Assembly: GCA_000149265.1 (NCBI GenBank)
Contig: CH003206.1
Location: 37,265-101,264 of the forward strand
Source: Ciona savignyi
Taxonomy: Eukaryota > Chordata > Ascidiacea > Phlebobranchia > Cionidae
DNA length: 64,000 nt
Reading direction: 5' to 3'
How positions within the stretch are numbered: the stretch's first letter is position 1; every line of letters begins with the position of its first letter. Positions 10,511 to 20,845 of the stretch are shown piece by piece. A model generated the notes under the pieces. The model ran no database searches, had not been told where the DNA came from, and worked only from the letters and a program-made list of their open reading frames with translations. The translations under genes and the position numbers were made by a program.

Positions 10511-13500
10511 ATGGCTTCCCATTCAAATACATTTAAACCGATGTATGGATCAAACGTGTCGGAAAACGTACAGTTCAAGCCGTGGTTAATTGAACAGATA
10601 TCCAGTGGGAGGTATCCAGGCCTGGAATGGATTGACGCCGAAAAACAAAGAGTTTTTAAACTTCCCTGGACCAAGAAGAATTACCCGGGATGGGAGGATC
10701 ATCATAAGATATTTAAGGTTTAGTTTTAGTAAAATGAACTTTGCTTTTTGAAGTCAATATTAAAATTTTTGGGTTTATAAAAATATCATAAAATTTTTGG
10801 GTTTTTAAAGTTATTATAAAATTTTGGGTTTTTAAAATAATCATAAAATTTTGGGTTTTTAAAATAATCATAAAATTTTGGGGTTTTTAAAGTCATCATA
10901 AAATTTTGGGTTTTTAAAAATATCATAAAATTTTTGTTTTTTTTAAAGTTATCATAAAGCTTTGGGTTTTTAAAGTTATCATAAAATTTTGGGTTTTTTT
11001 TAGTCATCATAAAAATGTTGCTTTTTTAAGGTGATTCTACAAATTTTGCCTTTAAAAAAATTTATCATAACAATTTTAGGATTTTAAAAAAGTCATTTTT
11101 TTAACGATCATAAAATGCTGACTTTGCAAAACCCAGGCGTGGGCGGAACACCGAGCGTTCGTTCGGAACCTGAAACCCCCGGAGCAACACGTCAGCCTCA
11201 TGAAGAGTAACTTCCGAACGATCCTGCGGAAATGCAGGGATTTGGAAGAACAAACCAATCTCCACCAACTGGGACTACAGACCGGGAATTACAAAGTTTA
11301 TAAAGTTCTTACTCCAATGGAAACTGGTAATTGAAATATAGATTTTTGTAATATGCCATTTTTTGAAATCTTTTGTTTTTTTTACTGTTAATTTTAATTT
11401 AAAAACTATTTTTTTTGACTGTTAATTTTTAATGTGAAATATTTAATTCTATTTTGATATACCACCCAAAGCATCACATATTTTAGGCAAAATGTCAATG
11501 TTGGATAAAAATGGTTGTATGACCTAATGGTTAACACGAGTACACGACCAATACCTACCTATACATATACCGATTTCTACTTGAAAACTGTATTATTGAC
11601 AAACCTATCATATTTATTTTACCAAAATCGTTAAACTGGAAAGTGATTGGATCACTGACCGGAGTCAGGTTATTGTAGTATTTTGTGTATAATTGAGACA
11701 TTGCTGTAACAATACAATATATGGACAGGTCCATGGTAGCGCCGGGACCAGGAATATACGCTGTAGATGGCATTTTCTGCTATCCAGTTACCAGAGCTAT
11801 CATGGTTGTGGGATATTGCGGCCAGGTCGTCCAGTATTCTAGAAAAATCTTGATACTTGACTGTGTCAGTGCCAAAAATCCCTGCGAGAAACGCTTGTAT
11901 GACGCACTAAGAATTTACTCTTGAGTCTTGCATATAAAAATCCTAATGCCAGATTGTTATAATACCTGTTATTATTGTTATAAGAAGATTTACTTGCATT
12001 ACTTGCATGAGCTTCCACACTCATGCAAGTAAATACTTACTCTCCCGAAATTTGATAATTGTTTTGCCCTGGTGATAACTGATAGATACACCATTTCTAT
12101 TGTGTTGTTTATGTTCAACCTCACTGGGTTAACTAACAATCTGTGACAACAGCTGCGAGGAAAGGTCGAGAGAAGATGGTGAAACAAGGGGAGGTTGAGC
12201 AAGAGGTTGAAGAATTTGGAGCCGATATCGTTGATGTGGAAATATTATCCGACGGTGATATGGCTGGATGGATTCCAGGTGAAAAGTTGTTTTATCGTGG
12301 TTTTAACTCGTTGAACATATTTTGTAGGATTAAAATTACTGCAAGAATAACATAATATGCATTCGCGCCATTTGTATAATAAAAACGGCTGCAATAAACG
12401 CTATCTGTATAATAAAAATGGTCGCAATGATGGGGATTTGTTTTTTATTCCCCTACGATAGTTGAATAGAAAACGATCGGGGGAAACGTTATTTAGTTTT
12501 TTATTTGCTAGAGTAAATTCATACTCGCATGGATTGTTGGCCTTAAAAGGAGATTGACAAATTTGGAAGATTCATATCAGAATAAGGCAACTGAAATTAA
12601 ATGTCTCTCCCAAATCCCGGACATTAAAAATGCTCCGTAGCAGTAACCAAGTCATTTTGTCGCATTGTTAAAAAAAATTGTCTTTAGAACATTTTATCTA
12701 ATGTGTTTATGTATTAACGTTGGGTGTTAATTTCAAGTCATGAAATTAATCATTACCTGAGGTTTTTCTGGCATGACAATATAGGACTTAATATCGAAAA
12801 ATCTTTAATTTATTTTTCAAACTCTCCAGACGTTCACACCATCCCAGCTGACTGGGGTTCGTTGAAGATCTCCACAGCGCTCCATATGGGGGTGATCCAT
12901 AACCATCGGCTGGGGAGGAAGAAGGGGGGCTTCCCCTACACTGGAAACCGACAGCACTCCAAAGAAAAAGGCAATGGTGGGTTAATAGGTATGGTTTACT
13001 GGGGAAGGGGGGTTTCCCGGCATTAAAAATTAATCCCAATAGCCGTATGCTTGGCTAAAAGCCGTGGGGACAAAAATGTATAAAAATATTTTTGTTTTTA
13101 GCTTGAAAGTATATGTCATTTTGTACCATTTTAGTTATTACTGGCCATACTGCAATATTGCCTTTTNNNNNNNNNNNNNNNNNNNNNNNNNNNNNNNNNN
13201 NNNNNNNNNNNNNNNNNNNNNNNNNNNNNNNNNNNNNNNNNNNNNNNNNNNNNNNNNNNNNNNNNNTCTATTGGGGTGTAAGATGCGATCTATAGTATGC
13301 CTTGGGCAATGGAAGTATTATTAATTATTGATTAATGTTTTATTTAACAGGTCATGTTTCGAACCCATATTGGGCATGTCACCAAGACCGTTATTTGTAT
13401 AGGAATTGATATATGTATAAAGGATAAAGAAGGACACTCATTTCTTTATCAATACTAACAAGGATGCGCGATAAACGATAAACTAGGGATCTTCATGGCA

Positions 13501-16469
13501 TGGCCTCGGTTGCCCTAACTATTCGTCTGCACAGTCATACAAAAACAAAATAAATTGAACCATAAATCATGAAAAAATAGAAAAACCAAAATAAATTGAA
13601 CCATAAACCATGAAAAAAATAGAAAAACAAAATAAATTGAACCATAAACCATGAAAAAATAGAAAAAAACAAGTAAAATGAACCATAAACCATAAAAAAA
13701 TAGAAAAACGAAATAATTTGAACCATAAACCATAAAAAAAATAGAAAAACCAAAATAAATTGAACCATAAACCATAAAAAAAATAGAAAAACAAAATAAA
13801 TTGAACCATAAACCATGAAAAAATAGAAAAAAAACAAGTAAATTGAACCATAAACCATGAAAAAAATAGAAAAATAAATAAATTGAACCATAAACCACAA
13901 AGAAAAATTGAAAAAAAATAAATTGAACCATAAACCACAAAGAAAAATTGAAAAAAAATAAATTGAACCATAAACCACAAAGAAAAATTGAAACAAAATA
14001 AATTGAACCATAAACCATGAAGAAAAATAGAAAAAACAAAATAATTTGAACCATAAACCATGAAGAAAAATGGAAAAATAAATAAATTGAACCATAAACC
14101 ATGAAGAAAAATAGAAAAATAAATAAATTAAACCATAAACCATGAAGAAAAATAGAAAAATAAGTAAATTGAACCATAAACCATGAAAAAAATAGAAAAA
14201 TAAATAAATTGAACCATAAACCATGAAAAAAAATAGAAAAAAAAACAAAGAAATAAATACAACCAACCGCAGGTGAAGTTCCAACGACCCCTCCTAGTGG
14301 AGGAAGAAACGAAGATCACGGATGTTGATTTCACTCCGAAAGAGGTCGTCTTCCTCCGAGGGGCCACCCTTACGCAAACCACAGCTAACGAGGAGGATTT
14401 TGATCCGAGATCATCCGAGCAACATCCGGAAGATGCAATGAACAACCACCAGGAGGAGCTAGACGCAAGGGAGATACAGAAGGAGGAAGAGGTGGCAGAA
14501 GAAGACGCCGATGGATTCAAGATGCTCCTGCACGCAGCCGAGCTTTCAGCAGGTTGATTTGTTTATTATCGAGCCTATTTTAGTACCTAAGATCGGTACG
14601 AAAATATTGAAAAGAACCGGCTTTGGTGGTTTGGGGGCATTGATTGAGACGATAGGATATTCATGTTTATCCCCTTTTGATAATCTGACGATTACCGCAG
14701 TCCTCCATACTTACTCTTGCTTTCACGGGTAAACACTGTGGATGATCTTTTTCGTTGAAAAATAAAAATGTGGATTTGTTTATTTTCAACCCTATTTTCA
14801 TACCCAAGATCCCTAGATGTTGGTGGTGTGGGTTAAAAGCATTGATTGAGACTTTGGGATAGAATATTCATGTTTATCCCCGTTCGAAAAATCATTTTTT
14901 CCTGCTCTTCGCGTCTATTACAGAGCACTTAGATATTCTAAATTATTATTTCTTGAATAGTTTTAAAAAACTGATTCGAATAAGGACATCCCTATTTTAA
15001 ACAACGAACACTGCAGTACAACCAACTAATATAATTACGTCATGCCACAGGTCCGCAACGGGAAATCCCCCCGTCCAAAGACGAACCAAGTTCACCTGAT
15101 ATTCAACAAATTCTTGATATACTTAACATACCACGTAAGTGATCTCATTCGAATTTTGACATTCCTTTTAATGACGTCAGTTTGGAGAGATTGGGAGAAT
15201 AATTGGTTGAACACCTCATATACAGCGTGTCACATGAATTATAAAAGCATAAATGACGGCAACGTTGTTAACACATCGTCTAAAAGTTTTATATTGCCTT
15301 CTTTTATGATAAACTTTTCAGTAAGTCTTATTTTAAACGATGTATAGAATAGTGATGTTTATCCACGTGAGCATTATTACACGAGTAATCGTCAGATTAC
15401 CTTGCGCTCACCATTAGGTTACCGGAGTTTTTGTGGTGTGTTGTGTATGATTCACACGTTACTTTAATTTGGTAGATTGCCCAAGGACACAACCATCTAA
15501 CCCCAGCTAGTTTTAATCTAAAAAACCTGTTTAATTTAACGGGATACAACCATATTTTCCATCAGGATACAAATGATTTAAAACTTAAGGAACGGCTTAA
15601 TCATATACAACACACTGCAATAGTTCTGGTTACCCGACGATGGGCGCGAGGTATCTGACGATTGCCCGTGTGTTAACAGTTAACCCACTTGCAGTTTCCC
15701 ATTCGCTGGCATTAACATAAATACCCTATACCCTTTAGAAATTTTAACCCAAACATTTGATTTTTCATTTCCTTCCCGATTTTCAGATGACGTGTTGAAC
15801 CAATACTCGATCCAAGTAAGATACCAACAACACGACGTCCTCGAGCAAGAATTGGCTCGAATGGACCTCGGGTATCGCGTTCATTACGGCGATCCCGACC
15901 AACAGGCTTACCTGGACTTGGTGGACGAACCACAAAGGAGCGAGCTGATAGTGGATTTCGAGCGCATAACCATCCGTCTTCCGGAAGTGAAATCGATCGG
16001 GAATCGAGGCCAGAACGGCTTCCAGAAAGTTCTGCAGAACGTCGACGCAGGTCTAGTGCTGACACACGATAATAACTCCAACCTCGTATGCAAGCGATTA
16101 TGCGCGAGTCGTGTGTTTGCTATCTCTTCCTACGGGGCGAAACACAGTGATAAGGAACCCATCAAACTCGAGCGAGATTTGCCTGTTGTCCTTTTCAACT
16201 TGAACCTTTTCCTACTTGACTGGCTACAATGTCTCAAAAACCCCGACAACCGACCAGTCATCGACCACACAATGCATTTGAGCCTCGGAAAAAAGACTGA
16301 GACCAGGAAAGACAAAACTTTCATCGGAATTAAACTCGTCCCGAAAGTTTCGGAAACGTTGCTCTCTTTGCTGCCGTCTAGCGACTGCGAATCGTTGGAT
16401 AATAACGCCAAATCGTTTGAGAGAATTTTGCAGCTGGTTAACACGGGGGAAAAAGTGTCTGTTGTGTAA
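10511..16469 (+). CDS. IRF: Interferon regulatory factor (IRF) family transcription factor
   Basis: Nuclear transcription factor. Exons read by splice phase: 10511-10717, 11137-11326, 12153-12278, 12830-12976 (alternative donor at 12988), 14273-14552, 15051-15134 and 15787-16469; about 570 residues. Exons 1-2 form the IRF DNA-binding domain with its five tryptophans at residues 25, 40, 53, 61 and 71 (FKPWLIEQ, GLEWIDA, KLPWTKK, YPGWEDHH, KAWAEH) and end in NYKVYKVLTP. Exon 5 is acidic. The last exon is the IRF association domain (IQVRYQQHDVLEQEL, KRLCASRVF, HLSLGKKTE, IGIKLVPKV). ATG 10511 has a strong start context (A at -3, G at +4); 10496 is an in-frame alternative. The exon 1 donor (GTTTAG) is weak, but the FK/AWA junction matches the family. 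Exon 4 ends in phase 1 whereas exon 5 opens in phase 0, so a small exon is probably missing, perhaps in the N gap. No orthologue number is assigned. Confidence 0.85.
10755..11095 (+). repeat. Minisatellite in IRF intron 1, unit about 27-28 bp
   Basis: About a dozen head-to-tail copies of a unit like ATCATAAAATTTTGGG followed by TTTTTAAAGTT, with drift between units. It fills most of the intron between the two exons of the DNA-binding domain. Confidence 0.85.
11513..11600 (+). repeat. Family 2 SINE fragment in IRF intron 2
   Basis: GTATGACCTAATGGTTAACAC at the head and CCGATTTCTACTTGAAAACTG after it match the Ser/Leu-like SINE family seen at 1739 and 24720. Confidence 0.45.
11998..12085 (+). 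repeat. Dispersed inverted-repeat element fragment
   Basis: ACTTGCATGAG and CTCATGCAAGT flank an 8-base loop (CTTCCACA), a potential hairpin. The same CTTCCACA..CAAGTAAAT.CTTACTC sequence recurs at 59930-59990 in the MITE inside the Tudor gene. Confidence 0.5.
13167..13266. other. Assembly gap (100 N)
   Basis: A round-number N run, so probably a scaffold join of unknown true length. It lies inside the IRF intron between exons 4 and 5, where the reading phases do not match. Confidence 0.98.
13340..13420 (-). repeat. Family 2 SINE fragment
   Basis: GTTTCGAACCCATATTGGGC followed by ACCAAGACCGTTATTTGTAT is the inverse of the B-box half of the Ser/Leu-like SINE. Confidence 0.5.
13545..14252 (+). 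repeat. Minisatellite in IRF intron, unit about 39-43 bp, about 17 copies
   Basis: The unit is AATAAATTGAACCATAAACC followed by ATGAAAAAAATAGAAAAAC. About 17 copies of AACCATAAACCA are spaced at near 41 bp. It ends about 20 bp before the acceptor of IRF exon 5. Long frames on the minus strand (repeats of MVYGSIYLFF) are products of the periodicity, not genes. Confidence 0.95.
14555..14895 (+). repeat. Tandem pair of about 217-bp units ending in a SINE tail
   Basis: GATTTGTTTATT starts both units (about 14556 and 14773). Each continues through CATTGATTGAGAC to ATATTCATGTTTATCCCC, the inverse tail of the family 1 SINE. Lies in the intron after IRF exon 5. Confidence 0.65.
15342..15500 (-). mobile_element. 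Family 1 SINE fragment, left arm of an inverted pair
   Basis: Tail and core in inverse orientation (GTAATCGTCAGATTACC, GGTTACCGGAG, GCCCAAGGACACAACC). Faces the + strand copy at 15590 in the last IRF intron. Confidence 0.7.
15590..15735 (+). mobile_element. Family 1 SINE fragment, right arm of an inverted pair
   Basis: Core and tail (TATACAACACACTGCAATAG, ACGATTGCCCGTGTGTTAAC, ATAAATACCCTATACCC). It ends about 50 bp before the acceptor of the final IRF exon. Confidence 0.75.
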
Positions 16470-17789
16470 CGCAATCTGTTAAATTATTGTCGAGTCATGA
16501 TGTATCCCCACCTAATGCCTCACCCCCTTTCACAATAATGTTTCAGAGGTTTCCCTGTATATAATCGTATTTGTACAAAACGGATCTGTCGTGCCATTTG
16601 TTATCCAGACCACGTAATACATATCGAAACCGGTTCCATGGGGTCATTTTCAGTTCAACTTAATTTGCGAAGCACTCAACCATTTATCAGCATCTCTAAT
16701 GCTGGTTTGTCGACTTTGCTCTACATAACAAACAAATACGTCATGAACAAATACGTCATTAGGTCAATAACCTAATGTTACCTCCATATGTAATCACAAG
16801 TTTGTAAATAAGCAATGGAATCCGGGTTATCTTGGGTTCAAATCCCAACCGAGACGGATTTTTTCTGCTACCATCACAATATTACCGCTTTCACTGTTAA
16901 TTTTTTGCTTCTTTAAAAAAGCAATTAAAATAGCAAACTAAAATATAGTCAAAGAAAATCGAATAAACGGTAAAACGAAAGTCGTTGTATCATGTTATAT
17001 ATAAAAACAAATGAAAACAATTTACAAAAATGTAGTCCTACGGACGCGACTCTAAAACCCCAATACTGAACGAATTCACTGGTCGGGTGTATGATGTCGT
17101 ATTCTGGGTTAATTTGTTGCAATTTATGGTTGTTATGGTGCAGTGACATTCTTTGATTGTAATTGATTTCGGAAATTGACCCTGTGTTATGTTGATTCCA
17201 CTAGTTTGCACAATGGCAAAGCAAAATGGTCCTGGATTCCTCATAATATTAGCTTTAGATGATGTAATCCGGTTCCTTGTTTACAGTACCTGTTTGTACT
17301 CTTTCGTCGGTTTTATAATGACTTGTATTTTTACCTCAAATATTTGCCGCTTTCGAACGCTTCTTAGGTTAAAGTTGAATGAACTGATTACACGCTTTTA
17401 TTTATTGTTTTATTAAGTCATATTTGGATGAAGATTTTTATTTTAGTTTATTACTTCTTAGTTACGTTATTAAAGAACATATCAAAGATTAATTAAAATA
17501 GAAAGCAAACATTATAAGTTAAAACACGTTTGCCGCATACCAATAACATAACACAAGGAAAATAAACGTGGCCGTTATAAATTAAAAACGTTACATTATT
17601 TAAATGATTTAATTCTGTTTATCATGTCAAAACCACAAAAGTTGTGCAGTAAAGCGCAACCTTAAATTACCTAACATAGAACATACCCGTTTATCCAGTT
17701 TGGTAGAACTTTAAAATGTTACTATTTATCAGAATGGTCTTTCCACAGTCGGATTAACGAATCTCATGCAATATGCCCGATCAAAAGTT

Positions 17790-18040
17790 TGTTTGGCCAA
17801 CCGCTTGCTTACTATGCCATGTCCCTTGCGGACATCTCCTATTGAAACCAGTGGATTGATGGTTAAAGTGACCCAGTGGAAACTTTTCATTAATACACAA
17901 CACACTGCATTAGTTTAACAGACGATGGACGTAAGGTGATCTGCCGATCGAATAAGATATACGATATTTATGTTTACTGTCTGTGAATGCAAAAATACAA
18001 GGGGCGTTATCACACAGGCAATCGTCAGATTACCAAAGTG
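17790..18040. mobile_element. Two degraded family 1 SINE arms in inverted orientation
   Basis: A + strand piece (about 17790-17945: TACACAACACACTGCATTAG, AAGGTGATCTG) abuts a minus-strand tail (about 17950-18040: CGATATTTATGTTTACTG, GGCAATCGTCAGATTACC). They could fold into a hairpin. Confidence 0.55.
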
Positions 18041-18269
18041 GTAAAAGTAAATTTTTTTAAAGTAAAAAGTCGAAACGGTCGTTCAAGTAAGGGATAATTG
18101 TGACGTACAACAAGGCACGAGTCATACCTTCCTGTTCGTTGTTCTTAAACAGTACAGGTTTGGCGAAAATGAGACTTAGTTTTGATAATCCTTGTTTCCA
18201 AAATGGATAAACAACCCCGATATCGTTGGACAAGTAAACTAGCCAACTTTTACAGCTGTGCGTTACTTT

Positions 18270-18440
18270 GGAACGCTAGTTTCCAACATTTTATGAACAT
18301 CGCCTGAATCCAGCGGATTTATAGGTTCTTCCAAATTGAAGGAACTTCTTTAATCATGCAGAACACACTGTAACAGCTCCGGTAACCCGACGGTGGACTT
18401 AAGGTGATCTGACGATTGTCCGTGTGTTAACTTACCTAAT
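18270..18440 (+). mobile_element. Family 1 SINE fragment
   Basis: CATCGCCTGAATCCAGCGGA through CTCCGGTAACCCGACGGTGG to TGTCCGTGTGTTAAC. Head and tail are missing. Confidence 0.7.
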
Positions 18441-20639
18441 CTCACGGCTTTGTACTAATAAGATAAATAGTTTGCGACACCCTGGCAAACCCGCAGACAT
18501 TTTGCTATGGTGGTTACGTCACGCTGAAAACGCACTGAGACTTTGAATGACAATAAAAAAATGCGAAAACGCAATTTAATGTTCACGATAACTTATAATA
18601 TCTACAAGCACTCAACGGAATAAACAGTAAAACGAACCGAAGTATTACAATTTACAATATCTTACATCATCATTAATGCAAAGGGTTGTAAACCACTGTA
18701 CACGCAACAAAGCGCTATAGAACTATTTGTTAAATCACAAATGTAGTAATACTTGATTTGTTGTAAGCATAATCCATAATATAAACCATTAATACACGCA
18801 CATACAGTACAATGTCATAACCAAGGTTTTGTTAATCCATTATAATATATATTAACATACACACAGTTTTATTTCCCGCTATATTGGACACTTTTTGTGT
18901 TTTAATTTTGTTTTTGTACATTCTTTGCTTATGTCCGTGTCCAGTTTAGTAAATTATCTAATTATGAACTGCAAAGCGACGAATTTTTGAGCGGTACAAA
19001 ACAACAACAGTATATATATATAGGAGATATTTAGAGCAAAAAAAAGGAAAAAAGGAACATTTAGATGACTTTACAGGAAAACCCCTGACCCTACCTATTT
19101 ATATAGCTTCTACATATAAGTATACATTCCAGTGTTACGAGGCATATTTGTCAATTCACTGTTATACCATTAAGTACTAATATATTAGTGTTGTATGGTT
19201 GTACTATCAATATTCAATTCGCCTTTTATTTATAGTGGGTGTTTTAAGTAAACAGGTGAAAATTTAATAATATTTATTTCACCTCACCATAATGGCGAAT
19301 GCCATGAGCTGTATTTTTACAGTAAACAAATGGCCATTCACTTTTGGGTAAGCTTAAAAAACGATTATTTGAATAACCCAGCAATCTGTTTCATGTCCAA
19401 AGTTAATGTGTTAAAAATCCTGAGCACTTTCTTTGCGCTGATTTTAAGGTGCATTTCTCCTAAATGAGGCTGGTTTGCAGGCGACAGCATAGGGAATAGT
19501 ACAGCGGCATTTGCTGCTGCTGCTGTTTTAAACAGCACATAGTACGAAACTGGGGAAGATTACACCATCTCTTAACCCTGTTGCTGGTTTTAATAGCACA
19601 GCGGCATTTATAACCGCTAGTCATCATAATTCTGTTTCTATCTACGACATGATACTTCGGTCATAATGGGCGCATATTCGCACATCGATTCATGAAAATC
19701 TCCACAGAATATAGGCGCAATATACAATTTCGATGTGAGACTATGTCTAAAAACTATAATGAAACCAGATCATATTATTTGCTGCTTTTTTATTGTTTTA
19801 TTCAGAATTTGTCATTCAAAGTATTCGAATTGTAATAACAACATAGGTGCAACGCATAATACAATCCAAACATAACAGCGTTTCAAAAATATTTGTTTTT
19901 CAGATAATCTAAAGGTCTCTATTATTCCCACGTTAAAACGACGCTCCTACATAATCTTTACTTGCCGGCGGTATTTCCCTTAAAAAGATGAGGTAACCAC
20001 GTTAAACAAAGGTTTATTAAAGGTCTGGAAAAGGCTACGCTAGGACACGAAATAAAGAGCGGCACTCAAAGAAAAAAGGCGTCAGCGTGTCACTATCACA
20101 TATAACCGCCGATTAAAATATAGGTAGTGCTTATTGCCCGTGGTTAACAGTAAAGTACAGATTAAAGAGAATAGACATTAAGAGTTTTGTATCTTGTCGG
20201 GCAAAGCTTTGTTAGCGTAATTTGCCCGAGAACTTTTTAATACGGGAATATAGAACTCTGTAAAAATTCATTAATTTTATTTCCTACCCACATTTAAACG
20301 GCGTTGTGTTTAAAACTACTAGAATGCAAAAAAATTACTAATCACTAACCCTTAACCGTAATGTCGTTGAGGGACAATTTTAACTAGATTTGCATTCACA
20401 TATTCGTATGTCCGTTGTTTTTTCCGTCTTTTTAATGTCCAATTTGATAAGGCGGGTAATGCGAGATTTTAGGACGTATATTTGAGGAGAAAGTATTAAG
20501 TCGTTATTTGTTGGAATTCAATTATCACAAATCATTGTTTTATTCGCAACTGCTTTTTATCATATAGGCTGCGAAGTGTAATTAAATCTATCCCAAATTT
20601 TAAATCAATTCAACCAACCTACTCATAATTTAGACTAGT

Positions 20640-20845
20640 CAACAGGTAATAGGTTTTGTTCTCGGGCAAAGCATTTAACGGACATTGCCTGAAACAACCG
20701 GATTAATGGGTTCTACCAAAGCTTAAGAAACGTACAAATCATGCACAATACATTGCAATAGCTTCGGTAACCCGACGGTGGGCGTGAGGTGATATGAAGA
20801 TTGCCCGTACGATAACGACTTTTATGTTTTCCCTTTCATATGGAA
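20640..20845 (+). mobile_element. Family 1 SINE fragment
   Basis: GGGCAAAGCATTTAACGGACA, CATTGCAATAGCTTCGGTAA and GATTGCCCGTACGATAACG follow the family order. Lies about 370 bp upstream of P1. Confidence 0.7.

Noticed and set aside
10786..11010. Minus-strand frame of repeated NFKNPKFYD
   Set aside because: Translation of the IRF intron 1 minisatellite.
13064..13324. Frames running through the N block
   Set aside because: They are open only because N codons are not stops.
13515..14284. Long minus-strand frames of up to 249 residues, hydrophobic and repetitive
   Set aside because: They are translations of a minisatellite whose unit happens to lack stops in several frames; the same peptide appears in all three frames.
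16800..16870. Possible tRNA gene (TTGGGTTCAAATCCCAA looks like a T-arm followed by T6)
   Set aside because: No matching D-arm, anticodon arm or acceptor stem could be found upstream; more likely a SINE remnant.
17189..17416. 75-residue hydrophobic frame
   Set aside because: No domain, no splice partner and no conserved context; low-complexity AT-rich DNA gives such frames by chance.
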